Shown here in pieces: positions 46,099 through 55,600 of a stretch of 64,000 bases of DNA. A program made the translations under genes and the position numbers. The number at the start of each line of letters is the position of its first letter. The first letter of the stretch is position 1. Source of the DNA: Cellulomonas marina (lineage in GTDB: Bacteria > Actinomycetota > Actinomycetes > Actinomycetales > Cellulomonadaceae). The DNA lies in assembly GCF_900111925.1 (NCBI RefSeq), contig NZ_FOKA01000005.1:1-64000 (forward strand). Reading direction: 5' to 3'. The notes under the pieces were generated by a model. The model saw nothing but the letters and a program-made list of their open reading frames with translations. It had not been told where the DNA came from and did not search any database.

Positions 46099-47399
46099 GC
46101 GCCGTGGCCCGGACCGGGCGGGTCGCCCGTGCGGCTGGTCCGGCCGTCGAGCACCGGGCGGGCGGGGACGTCCCCGCCGCCGCGTGGCACGAGGAGGGCG
46201 ACCCCGCCGTCGTGGTGCCGCCACGGCTGCTGGCCGACGTCCGGCACCGGCTCAGCGGCACCGCGGGCGGAGCCGGTCCGGCGGGGCCCACGCCGGACGA
46301 CCTCCCGGCGGCCGTGCGGGCCGCCGCGCGTGCCGCGGGCCTCGTGCTCGGCGACGAGGGCGCCCACGCCCTCGTCGCCGCCACCCGGGACGCGCTCGCG
46401 GGCGCCGGCCCGCTGCAGCCCCTGCTCGACGACCCGGCGGTCACGGACGTGCTCGTCAACGGCCCCGAAGACGTGTGGGTGGAGCGGGCGGGGACCCTGC
46501 GGCGTGCCGACCTCGCCCTCGGGACGGTCGAGGACGTCCGCGCGCTCGCGGTGCGTCTCGCCGCGCTCGGGGGGCAGCGGCTCGACGACGCGGTGCCCAC
46601 GGTCGACGCCCGGCTGCCGGACGGGACGCGGCTGCACGCGGTGCTGCCGCCGGTCGCGGACGGCTGCGCGCTGCTCAGCCTGCGCGTCGTGCGCCCCCGC
46701 GCGTTCACGCTCGCCGAGCTGACCGCCGCCGGGACGCTGGCGCCGGGGCTGGCCGAGGTGCTGGCGGCGCTCGTGGCGGCACGGGCCTCGCTGGTCGTGT
46801 CGGGTGCCACCGGGGCCGGCAAGACCACGCTGCTGGCGGCCCTGCTGTCCCTGGTGCCGCACGACGAGCGCGTCCTCGTCGTCGAGGAGTCCGGCGAGCT
46901 CGCGCCCCGGCACCCGCACGTCGTCCGCCTGCTGGCCCGCCGCGCGAACGTCGAGGGCGCCGGCGGCGTCGACCTCACGGACCTCGTCCGGCAGGCGCTG
47001 CGCATGCGCCCGGACCGGCTCGTGCTCGGGGAGTGCCGCGGGGCGGAGGTCGCGACCGTGATGGCCGCGCTCAACACCGGGCACGAGGGCGGCTGCGTCA
47101 CGGTGCACGCCAACGCGGCGGCCGACGTGCCGGCACGCCTGGAGGCGCTCGCCGCGCTGGCGGGGCTCGACCGGGCGGCGGTCGCGGCGCAGGCGTCGGC
47201 CGCGTTCGAGGCGGTGCTCCACCTCCGGCGGGTGCCGGGCGGCGGTCGTCGCCTGGTGTCCGTCGGGGTGCTGGGTCGCGGCGGCGACGGCACGCTCGTC
47301 GTCACGTCCGCCCTGGAGGTGGGGGCGGGCGGCGGGGTCACGGCCGGGCCGGCCTGGGCCCGCCTGCAGGAGCGGCTCGACGTGCGGGGCCCGGTGTGA
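46095..47399 (+). CDS. tadA: TadA/CpaF-type pilus assembly ATPase
   Basis: 434 residues. The N-terminal domain ends with PLLDDPAVTDVLVNGPEDVWVERAG, typical for CpaF. The motor has Walker A GATGAGKTT, an Asp box with VVEESGEL, Walker B MRPDRLVLGECRGAE and the His box TGHEGGCVTVHAN. It powers assembly of the Flp/Tad pilus at the inner face of the membrane. GTG start, coupled to ssd upstream and tadB downstream by four-base overlaps. Confidence 0.92.
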   Translation: MSAVARTGRVARAAGPAVEHRAGGDVPAAAWHEEGDPAVVVPPRLLADVRHRLSGTAGGAGPAGPTPDDLPAAVRAAARAAGLVLGDEGAHALVAATRDALAGAGPLQPLLDDPAVTDVLVNGPEDVWVERAGTLRRADLALGTVEDVRALAVRLAALGGQRLDDAVPTVDARLPDGTRLHAVLPPVADGCALLSLRVVRPRAFTLAELTAAGTLAPGLAEVLAALVAARASLVVSGATGAGKTTLLAALLSLVPHDERVLVVEESGELAPRHPHVVRLLARRANVEGAGGVDLTDLVRQALRMRPDRLVLGECRGAEVATVMAALNTGHEGGCVTVHANAAADVPARLEALAALAGLDRAAVAAQASAAFEAVLHLRRVPGGGRRLVSVGVLGRGGDGTLVVTSALEVGAGGGVTAGPAWARLQERLDVRGPV

Positions 47400-48187
47400 G
47401 CACGGGCGCGGCTGCGGCAGCCGTGCTGTCGGTGGTCGCGCTCGTCCTCCTGCTGCTGGGGGGACCGGCATCGTCGCGCACGCCCGCCGTGACGGCGCGG
47501 CCGAGCGCCGCAGTGACGGGCGACGACCGCGACGAGGAGGCGCGGCCGGGGGCGCGTGGCGGGCGGCGACGGCGCGAGGGGCTGACGCCCCGGGGCGCGA
47601 CGCGTCGCCCCGCACCACCGCTGGACGCCGTCCTGCTCGACGTCGCGGCCCGGCTGCGCGCCGGGGTCGCGCCGGCGGCGGCCTGGTCCGCGGTGCTCGG
47701 GACGGCCGCCGGGCCCGTCGGCGCGGACGGGGTGCCCTCGGTGGGCCAGCTCGGGGCGGCGGGGACCCGCCGGCCCTCGCTCCGGTCGCTCGTCCGACGA
47801 GATGCGGAGGCGCCCCTCGGCGACGCCACGCCCGGCGCGGTCGAGGCGGCGGTGGTCGTGGCCGCCGCCCGACTGGCCGGGACGCTCGGCGCGCCGCTCG
47901 CGCCCGTGCTCGAGCACGTCGCCGACGCGGTCGCCGCGCAGGCCGACGTGGACGGGGAGCGCCGCGCGGCGGTCGCGGGCCCGCGTGCGTCGGCGGCGCT
48001 GCTCGGCCGGCTACCGCTCCTCGGGGCCGGTGTCGGGCTCGCGCTCGGCGCGGACCCCCTCGCCGCGGCGACGGACGGCGGACCGGGGACGGCCGCCGTC
48101 GTGCTCGGCGTGGTGCTGCTCGTCGTCGGCCGACGCTGGTCCGCGGCGCTGCTGGCGCGCGCCGAGCAGGCCGGGCGCGCGCCGTGA
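47396..48187 (+). CDS. tadB: TadB-like pilus platform protein
   Basis: 263 residues from GTG. A membrane helix at the N-terminus, an Arg-rich cytosolic linker, then a T2SSF domain: LDAVLLDVAARLRAGVAPAAAWSAVLG, AARLAGTLGAPLAPVLEHVADAV and two C-terminal helices. The order behind tadA and the size fit TadB of actinobacterial minimal Tad systems. Coupled to both neighbours by GTGA overlaps. Confidence 0.8.
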   Translation: MSTGAAAAAVLSVVALVLLLLGGPASSRTPAVTARPSAAVTGDDRDEEARPGARGGRRRREGLTPRGATRRPAPPLDAVLLDVAARLRAGVAPAAAWSAVLGTAAGPVGADGVPSVGQLGAAGTRRPSLRSLVRRDAEAPLGDATPGAVEAAVVVAAARLAGTLGAPLAPVLEHVADAVAAQADVDGERRAAVAGPRASAALLGRLPLLGAGVGLALGADPLAAATDGGPGTAAVVLGVVLLVVGRRWSAALLARAEQAGRAP

Positions 48188-48699
48188 GGCGGGTGCGTCG
48201 CAGGGTACGGGCGCTGGGCGTCGGCGTCCCGCCGCGCCCCTCGCAGGCGCCGGCGGCTGCCTCGCCCGGTGAGGTCGTGGTGCCGGAGGTGTTCGTGGTG
48301 GAGCTCGTCGCGGCGGCGGTCGGGACGGGCGCCCCCGTCCCGCGCGTCCTCGACGCCGTCGGCGCGGCGATCGGGGGCGGGCGCGGGCAGGACCTGCGCC
48401 GGGTGGCCGCGGCGCTGCTGCTCGGCGCGACCTGGGGCAGCGCGTGGGAGGACGTGACGTGGGCGTCCGGCCTCGCGGCGGCGCTCGCGCCCGCCTGGGC
48501 CGGAGGAGCGCCGGCGGCCCCGGGTCTGCGCGCGCTCGCCGACCGGCGCCGACGGGAGCAGCGCGCCGCCGCCCGGGCGGCCACGGGCGCGCTGGGCGTC
48601 CGGCTCCTGCTGCCGCTCGGGACCTGCCTGCTGCCGGCGTTCGTCCTGCTCGGGCTCGTGCCCGTCGTGCTCTCGCTGCTGCAGGACCTGCTCGGGTGA
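48184..48699 (+). CDS. tadC: TadC-like pilus platform protein
   Basis: 171 residues, GTG start. A basic leader, then a T2SSF-type segment (VVVPEVFVVELVAAAVGTGAPVPRVLDAVGAAIGG) and a hydrophobic C-terminus with two helices (VRLLLPLGTCLLPAFVLLGLVPVVLSLL). It is shorter than TadC of proteobacteria, which is normal for the Rv3657c-like proteins of actinobacteria. It should pair with TadB in the membrane. Confidence 0.78.
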   Translation: MRRVRRRVRALGVGVPPRPSQAPAAASPGEVVVPEVFVVELVAAAVGTGAPVPRVLDAVGAAIGGGRGQDLRRVAAALLLGATWGSAWEDVTWASGLAAALAPAWAGGAPAAPGLRALADRRRREQRAAARAATGALGVRLLLPLGTCLLPAFVLLGLVPVVLSLLQDLLG

Positions 48700-48861
48700 G
48701 CGGCTGCGCGCCCCTGGGCGCGCCGGGACGCCCGCGAGCCGTCCCCAGCCCGCCTCCGACCGCGTCGTCCCCGGACCCGAGGAGCGCCACCACGACGGCG
48801 GGGGCGCATCCGGCACCGTCGTCCTGCGGCGGCCGCCGGGGCCGCCCGGGAGGAGGGACAG

Positions 48862-49119
48862 ATGATGAGGAGCACAGGGGCGCGCGGTCTCGTGCGGGCG
48901 GCAGGTCGGCTGCGCGGTCTGCGGCACCGGGGGCGGGTCGTGGCGGGATGGGCGCGCCGCCGGGGCGGCCTCGGCCCGGACGCGGGCATGGCCACCGCGG
49001 AGTACGCCATCGTCACGCTCGCGGCGGTCGGCTTCGCCGGGATCCTGCTGGTGGTGCTCAAGAGCGAGCAGGTGCGCTCGCTGCTGCTCGGCATCGTCCG
49101 CGCGGCCCTCGCGTCGTGA
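48862..49119 (+). CDS. DUF4244 Flp-type pilin
   Basis: 85 residues. An Arg/Gly-rich leader precedes MATAEYAIVTLAAVGFAGILLVVLKSEQVRSLL. The Ala-Thr-Ala-Glu-Tyr-Ala start of a hydrophobic helix is the Flp pilin signature, with Glu at position 5 of the mature part; the preceding Gly-Met is a likely prepilin peptidase site. A strong GGAGGAGGGA lies before two ATG codons. It follows tadC after a 162-base gap that may hold its own promoter, as pilin is needed in excess. Confidence 0.85.
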   Translation: MMRSTGARGLVRAAGRLRGLRHRGRVVAGWARRRGGLGPDAGMATAEYAIVTLAAVGFAGILLVVLKSEQVRSLLLGIVRAALAS

Positions 49120-49577
49120 ACGCGTGGCGTTCCCCCGGTCGCGCGGTCCGGCCGGCGCACCGCTCCGCTGAGGAGCGGGTGCGGGTGCCGGTGCGGGTGC
49201 GTGGGGCGCACCGGCGGCCGAACCGGCGTGCCGTCCGGCCCACCGGGCGGGACCGGGGGAGCGTCACGGCCGAGCTCGCGCTCGCGCTGCCGGTCGTGGT
49301 GGTGCTCCTCGCGCTGGTGCTGGCCGGCGGAGGCGCGGTGGCCGCGCGGCTGGCGTGCGAGGACGCGGCACGTGCCGGTGCCCGCGCCGCCGCGCTCGGC
49401 GAGGGTGCGGCGGAGGTGACAGCCGCGGCGCAGGAAGCCGCGGGTGGGGGTGCTCGGGTGACTGTCGCACCGTCCGGGCCCTGGGTCACCGTCACGGTCA
49501 GCAGGGCGGTGACGCTCGGCCGTTGGGCCACAACGGTGCGGGTGTCGGGCTCGGCCACGGCCCGGGCGGAACCGTGA
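49116..49577 (+). CDS. TadE-like minor pilin
   Basis: 153 residues from the GTG that overlaps the pilin stop. The first 50 residues are Arg-rich. RGSVTAELALALPVVVVLLALVLAGGGAVAARL then gives the TadE segment with its conserved Glu and hydrophobic helix, followed by the EDAARAGARAAALGE region and a small beta domain. TadE-type proteins are processed like pilins. The real start may be later (nearer residue 45). Confidence 0.8.
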   Translation: MNAWRSPGRAVRPAHRSAEERVRVPVRVRGAHRRPNRRAVRPTGRDRGSVTAELALALPVVVVLLALVLAGGGAVAARLACEDAARAGARAAALGEGAAEVTAAAQEAAGGGARVTVAPSGPWVTVTVSRAVTLGRWATTVRVSGSATARAEP

Positions 49578-49996
49578 CGCCCCCGCGCTCCCCGGTCCGT
49601 CCCGGCACCGGCGGGCGGGCCGGCGGGCGTCCGGGCGAGCGGGCCGCGGGACGGGCCGGCAGCCGGACCTCGCCCGCGGACCGCGGGTCGGGGACCGCGC
49701 TGGTCCTCGCGCTCGCCGGCGCGGTGCTCGCCGTCGCGGCGGTGCTGGCGGTCGCCGGGGGGTCGGTCGTCGCGGCCGCCCGGGCGAGCACCGCCGCCGA
49801 CCTCGCGGCGCTCGCCGGGGCCGCCGCAGCGCTCGTCGGTGATGCTGGGTGCGGGACGGCCGGCGCGACCGCGGCCCGCAACGGGGCGCAGGTGGTGAGC
49901 TGCGTCGTGGTGGTGGACGGCTCGCTGCGCGTGTCGGTGCGCGTCACCGCACCGACCGGCGACCTGGTCCGGCACGCGCGTGCGGGCCTGCGGTGA
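49574..49996 (+). CDS. TadG/Rv3654c-like pseudopilin-type protein
   Basis: 140 residues from GTG, overlapping TadE by four bases. DRGSGTALVLALAGAVLAVAAVLAVAGGSVVAAARASTAADLAALAGAAAAL is the N-terminal helix of the TadE/TadG-like Rv3654c family, which closes the tad cluster in mycobacteria and relatives. Two cysteines (Cys in GDAGCGTAG and VVSCVVVV) may pair outside the cell. Short Arg/Gly-rich leader. Confidence 0.75.
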   Translation: MTPPRSPVRPGTGGRAGGRPGERAAGRAGSRTSPADRGSGTALVLALAGAVLAVAAVLAVAGGSVVAAARASTAADLAALAGAAAALVGDAGCGTAGATAARNGAQVVSCVVVVDGSLRVSVRVTAPTGDLVRHARAGLR

Positions 49997-50028
49997 GCGG
50001 GGCGCCGCCCCCCCGGGCCCGCACCCGG

Positions 50029-52503
50029 TCAGGGGACCGCGAGGGGCTCCTCCGCCCCCTCGGCGTCCTCCAGGTCCCCGTCCGGCGGGCCCGGGACGTG
50101 CGCCAGCACCACGTCGAGCAGGCGCAGCGCGGCGGCCTTCTCCAGCGGGTCGTTGCCGTTGCCGCACTTGGGGGACTGCACGCAGGCCGGGCAGCCCGAC
50201 GGGCAGGGGCAGGTGGCCAGCACGTCCCGTGTGGCGGTCAGCCAGCGCTCGGCCAGCTCGTAGCCCCGCTCGGCGAACCCGGCGCCGCCCGGGAACGCGT
50301 CGTGCACGAAGACGGTCGCCCGACCGGTGTCGGCGTGCAGCGCCGTCGACAGGCCGCCGAGGTCCCAGCGGTCGCACGTCGCCAGGAGCGGCAGCACGCC
50401 GATGGCGCAGTGCTCAGCCGCGTGCAGCGCCCCGGGGGTCAGCTCGACGGTGACCCCGGCCTCCAGCAGCACCTCCGCCGGCACGGACCACCACACCGAC
50501 GCGGTGCGCAGCGTCCGGGCGGGCAGGTCGAGGTCGTCGCCCCCGACCACCTGCAGGTCCGGGATGCGCTTGCGCTGGTAGCCCAGGACCTGGGTGGTGA
50601 CGTCGACCATGCCGAAGGACCACGTGACGGGGCCCCAGGACGTGCTGCGGGCGGTCTCGACGACCTCCGTCGTCGTCACCCAGCGGGCCCACGTGCCGTA
50701 GTCGACGTCCCGGCGTGTGACGAGCGCGACGGCGTCCGCGAGCTCCAGGCGCTCGACGACGAACGACTCACCCTGGTGCACGTACACGGCCCCGTCGTGC
50801 ACCTGCGCGTCGGCCGACGCCGCGTCGACCGTGCCGAGCACGCGACCGGTGGCCGCCTCGATGACGCGCACGGGGTCGCCGCCCGTGCCGCGCAGGTCCG
50901 TCAGGCGCGCGGCCTGCTCCGCGTGCGTCCAGTACCAGCCCGACGCCCGGCGGCGCAGCGCACCCTGCGCGACGAGCACGTCGAGCAGCCCGGCCGCGCG
51001 CGGGCCGAAGAGGTCGAGCTCCTCGCTGCGGACCGGCAGCTCCTGCGCCGCCGCGCACAGGTGCGGGGCGAGCACGTAGGGGTTGCCGGGGTCGAAGACG
51101 GTCGCCTCGACGGGCGCGTCGAGCACGGCCTCCGGGTGCGTGACGAGGTAGGTGTCGAGCGGGTCCTCGCGGGCCACCAGGGCGACGAGCCCGTCGGCAC
51201 CGGCACGGCCGGCGCGGCCGGCCTGCTGCCACAGCGACACCCGCGTACCCGGCCAGCCCGCGAGCAGCACCGCGTCGAGGCCGGAGATGTCCACGCCGAG
51301 CTCGAGCGCGTTCGTCGTCGCCAGGGCGCGGATCCGACCCGTGCGGACCGCGGCCTCCAGGGCCCGTCGCTCCTCCGGCAGGTAGCCGCCGCGGTACGCC
51401 GCGACGGTCGCCGGCAGCGCCGGGTCGACCTCCGCCAGGTGCGCGCGTGTGGCCGCCGCGACGGACTCCGCCGCACGGCGCGACCGCGTGAAGGCCAGCG
51501 TCCGGGCACCGGCGCTCGTGAGGTCGGCCAGCAGGTCCGCCACCTCGGCGGTGGCGGTGCGGCGCGGGTGGTCGCCCGACCAGGGGTCCTCCTCAGGCAG
51601 CAGCGACGCCCACGGCGCGGACCCGTCGCGGCCGGTGCCCTCCTTCGCGGGGGGCTGCCACAGGACCATCGTGCGGCTGCCCGTCGGGGAGCCGTCCGCC
51701 GTCACGGCCGCGACCTCGTCGGGCTCCACGCCCACGAGCCGGGCGGCGCTGACGGCGGGGTCGGCGGTCGTGGCCGACGCGAGCAGGACCGTCGGGGCGG
51801 CGCCGTACGAGGCGGCCAGCCGCCGCAGCCGCCGCAGCACGAGGGCCACGTGCGCGCCGAAGACCCCGCGGAACGCGTGGCACTCGTCGAGCACGACGTA
51901 GCGCAGCGACCCGAGCAGCCGCGCCCACCGGCGGTGCTGCGGCAGGAGCGCGAAGTGCAGGAAGTCGGGATTGGTGAGCACGACGTCGGCGTGGTCGGCC
52001 ACCCAGCGCCGTTCCTCGCGCGGGGTGTCGCCGTCGCACGTCGCGACGCGCACGTCGGTGACCGCGCCCGCGCCGAGCAGCCGGTCCAGGGCCGAGAGCT
52101 GGTCGGCGGCGAGCGCCTTCGTCGGGCACAGGTAGAGCGTCGTGGCGCGGCGGCCGACGGTCTCGATGCGACCGCTCGTCGCCGCCGGCGGCGGGGTGAC
52201 GGCGGCGCGGGCGGCGGTCAGCGCCGGGAGCCAGAAGGCGAGGGACTTGCCCGACCCCGTCGACGTCGCCAGCACGGTGTGCCGGCCCGCACGGGCGTGC
52301 TCGGCCGCCTCGACCTGGTGCGTCCACGGGCGGTCCACGCCCAGCGCGCGGTAGCCGGCCACGACGGCCGGGTCCGACCAGGCGGGCCAGTCCGCCGACC
52401 GGCCCTCGCGCGGCTCGGTACGGCGCAGGTGGGTGACCCGGTCGGCCCGTCGCCCGTGCGCGACGAGCACGTCGAGCAGCGCCCCGGACTCCACGGCCTC
52501 CAT
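50029..52503 (-). CDS. MrfA-like DEAD/DEAH helicase with C-terminal DUF1998
   Basis: 824 residues. RecA domain 1 has ATSTGSGKSLAFWLP (Walker A) and VVLDECHAF (DECH in place of DEAH); domain 2 has ATNALELGVDISGLDAVLLAGWPGT and WQQAGRAGRAG. Beyond 600 lies the DUF1998 zinc domain with CPCPSGCPACVQSPKCGNGN, four cysteines that in Bacillus MrfA hold Zn. MrfA unwinds DNA 3' to 5' and takes part in repair of mitomycin damage. The related actinobacterial protein is Rv3649, also close to the tad locus. ATG with GCGAGG just upstream. Confidence 0.9.
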   Translation of the reverse strand: MEAVESGALLDVLVAHGRRADRVTHLRRTEPREGRSADWPAWSDPAVVAGYRALGVDRPWTHQVEAAEHARAGRHTVLATSTGSGKSLAFWLPALTAARAAVTPPPAATSGRIETVGRRATTLYLCPTKALAADQLSALDRLLGAGAVTDVRVATCDGDTPREERRWVADHADVVLTNPDFLHFALLPQHRRWARLLGSLRYVVLDECHAFRGVFGAHVALVLRRLRRLAASYGAAPTVLLASATTADPAVSAARLVGVEPDEVAAVTADGSPTGSRTMVLWQPPAKEGTGRDGSAPWASLLPEEDPWSGDHPRRTATAEVADLLADLTSAGARTLAFTRSRRAAESVAAATRAHLAEVDPALPATVAAYRGGYLPEERRALEAAVRTGRIRALATTNALELGVDISGLDAVLLAGWPGTRVSLWQQAGRAGRAGADGLVALVAREDPLDTYLVTHPEAVLDAPVEATVFDPGNPYVLAPHLCAAAQELPVRSEELDLFGPRAAGLLDVLVAQGALRRRASGWYWTHAEQAARLTDLRGTGGDPVRVIEAATGRVLGTVDAASADAQVHDGAVYVHQGESFVVERLELADAVALVTRRDVDYGTWARWVTTTEVVETARSTSWGPVTWSFGMVDVTTQVLGYQRKRIPDLQVVGGDDLDLPARTLRTASVWWSVPAEVLLEAGVTVELTPGALHAAEHCAIGVLPLLATCDRWDLGGLSTALHADTGRATVFVHDAFPGGAGFAERGYELAERWLTATRDVLATCPCPSGCPACVQSPKCGNGNDPLEKAAALRLLDVVLAHVPGPPDGDLEDAEGAEEPLAVP

Positions 52504-52595
52504 CCTCGCACCGCCCGGCGGTGGTCCCGGTGGACGGCTCACGCCGGGCCGGCCCCGGCTCCTCAGGTGGGCGGGACCGTGTGGGTGCCGCCACC

Positions 52596-52601
52596 TACCC
52601 T
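52596..52601 (+). promoter_or_regulatory. -10 element of a probable leaderless SNF2 gene
   Basis: TACCCT ends seven bases before the A of the SNF2 start codon, the spacing expected if transcription starts at the ATG itself. No ribosome-binding site is present before that ATG. Leaderless genes are common in actinobacteria. The 105-base gap must also hold the divergent helicase promoter. Confidence 0.55.
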
Positions 52602-52608
52602 GGCCCGC

Positions 52609-55600
52609 ATGCCACCGCCCGCGCTGCGCGTCGAGGAGGTCGTCGACCTCGTCGGGCCGGCGGCGTTCACGCGGGGGCTCGAGTACGCCCACCGCGGGCG
52701 CGTCCGCAGCCGGTCGTGGGACGCGGCCGAGCAGCTCCTCGACGCGGTGGTGGCGGGCTCGGCGCCGCACCCCTACGTCGTGCGCGTGCGGTTCCGGGGA
52801 CGGACGGTCCGGGCGGCGGACTGCACGTGCCCGGTCGGCGGGTGGTGCAAGCACGTCGCGGCGGCGCTGCTGCAGCGCACGGGCGACGGGACGGGAGGCC
52901 CGGTCGGCGTCGCGGGTGCGGGGACGGCGGCAAAGGGACCCGCGGGCGCGGGCACCGGCGCCAGGGGGACGACGGCCCCGGTGTGGAGCGCGCTGCTCGA
53001 CGGCGTGCTCGCAGCCCCTCCCCAGGCGTCGGGGCCCGCGCGGACCGTCCGGGACCTGGCGCTCCTCGTCGAGGTGCAGGACGACCCGGCAGGTAGCCGG
53101 CTGCGTCCACCGCGGCCGCGACGGCTCGCCGCGCGGCCGGCCGTCCGCAGCGACCGGGGCGGCTGGGTCCGCACCGGCGCCGCCTGGTCCGACGTCCTGC
53201 ACGGCTACGCGCTGACGACACGGCCCGAGCAGCGGGCCGCGTTGCGCGCGCTGCACCGCGTCACCGAGGAGGACACGCCGTACCGCTGGGGCGCGACCGC
53301 CGCCTGGATCGCCCTGGACCGGGCGCCGGGACCGCTCGTCTGGGCGGCGCTCGAGGAGCTCGGTCGGCTCGGCGTGCCGCTCGTGGCCCCGAAGGCCCCG
53401 TTCCGTCCGGTGACGCTGCTGCCGGGCGCCGTGCGCGCGGTGGTGGACCTGCGGGAGGTGGAGGGGGAGCTCGTCGTGCAGGCGCGCCTGCTGCTGCCGG
53501 ACGGCACGGCGCCGGAGGTGCCGGAGCCGGCACCGGAGGCGCTGGGCCTGGTCGGCGCGCCGGAACCGGTCGCCGCGTACTGGATCGGCGCCTCGGGCGA
53601 CCTCGTGCTCGCCCGGCTCGACGGGCACGTGGACCGGCGGGCGGAGTCGCTGCTGACCCTCCCCTCGCCGCTCCGCGTGACCGGGGGGACGACGGACGCG
53701 TTCTGGTCGGGCTACGCCCCGCGGCTGGCCGCCGTACTCCCCCTGACCAGCAGCGACACGTCGGTGCGGGTCCCGTCGCCCGCGCGCTGCGTGCTCCGGC
53801 TGGAGCTGGTGCCAGGGGAGGACCTGACCGTGGCGGCGCGCTGGACGTGGGCCTACCGCGGGGAGGAGGGCGGCGGCCCGCCGGCCGTGCCGGTCGGGCC
53901 GCTCGACCGGGCGGCGCAGCCGTGGCGCCGCGTCGACGACGAGGCGAGGGTGCTCGCCGCGACGTCGGCCACGGTCGACGCGGCCCTGGCCGCGGCAGCG
54001 CCGACCGTGCTGGGCTCGTCCGAGCGCCTGCGGGCGGCCCTCGTGGCGCCGCTGCTCGTCGGGCGCTCCGACGGCCGCTTCGACGACCACGCCGACGGCC
54101 GCTCCGACGGGGCGGTGCTGCAGGCGTGGGACGGCGTGACCCTCGCCGGGGCGGTGCTGCCGGCGCTCGCGGACCTGCCGGACGTCGAGGTGCGCGCCAC
54201 CGGTCCGCTGCCGGAGTTCCGCGAGGCGTCGGCACCGGTGGAGGTGCACGTCCGGACCTCCGCCGGCGGTACCGACGACGGGAGGGACGACGGCACCGAC
54301 GACGCGTCCGGCTCCGCGACCGACCTCGCCCCCGGCGCGGCGACCGACGTCACGCCTGGTCCCGTCGCGGCCGCACCCCGGCTCGGCGGGGACCGGGACT
54401 GGTTCGACCTGTCCGTGACGCTGCGCGTCGACGGGCGCGACCTGCCGCTGGCCCGCGTGCTGACCGCCATGGCCGCCGGGCAGGACCGGGTCATGCTCGA
54501 CGACGGCCTGTGGGCGCGCGTCGACGGCCCGGCCTTCGAGGCCCTGCGCGCCCTGCTCGCCGAGGCGCGGGCACTGGACGACCCGCGTCGGGCCGCCGGC
54601 CTGCGCGTGAGCCGCTACGACGTGTCCGCGTGGGACGAGCTCGAGGCGGTGGGCGTCGTCGTCGAGCAGGCCCGGGCGTGGCGGTCGGCGGTGGAGCGGC
54701 TCGCGACGCTGGCCGACCCCTCGTCGGACGTCGAGGTGCCGCCGGGCGTCGCCGCCACGCTCCGGCCCTACCAGCGCGCCGGGTACGCCTGGCTGCGCCG
54801 GCTCGCGGAGTCCGGTCTGGGCGGGGTGCTCGCCGACGACATGGGGCTGGGCAAGACGCTCCAGGTGCTGACCTTCGCGACCTGGTACCGGACGACCACG
54901 GCAGGCCGGGCCGGCCCGGTGCTCGTCGTGGCCCCCACGTCCGTCGTCGGTGCCTGGGCGTCGGAGGCGGCCCGCTTCGTGCCGGACCTCGTCGTTCGCA
55001 CGGTGGAGGCGACGGCGGCGCGGCGCGGGACGTCCCTGGCGGAGGTGGCCGCAGGGGCGGACGTGGTCGTCACCTCCTACGCGCTGTTCCGGCTCGAGGC
55101 CGACGAGCACCAGGGCGTCGGCTGGTCCGCGCTCGTGCTCGACGAGGCGCAGACCCTCAAGAACCACGCCTCGCGCGGGTACGCCGCCGCGCGGACCCTG
55201 CCGGCGCCCCTGAAGGTGGCGATCACCGGCACGCCGCTGGAGAACTCGGTGCTGGAGCTGTGGGCGCTGCTCGGGCTCGTCGCCCCGGGTCTGCTGCCGT
55301 CGCTGCAGCGGTTCACCGAGCGGTACCGGACGCCCATCGAGCGCGAGGGCGACACCGCGCGGCTCGCGGACCTGCGTCGGCGCATCCGCCCGTTCCTGCT
55401 GCGGCGCACGAAGGAGGACGTGGCGGCCGACCTGCCGCCGCGGCTGGAGCACGTGGTGGAGGTGGAGCTCGCGCCCCGGCACCGGGCGCTCTACGACCGG
55501 TACCTGGCGCGGGAGCGGCAGAAGGTGCTGGGGCTGCTGGACGACCTCGACGGCAACCGGTTCGCGGTGTTCCGGTCGCTCACGCTGCTGCGCCGGCTCG

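Noticed and set aside
43392-49211. A 1939-codon open frame on the minus strand across the YhgE and tad genes
   Set aside because: It is antisense to several well-supported genes, made of Arg/Pro/Ser-rich low-complexity sequence, and arises from the lack of stops in GC-rich DNA.
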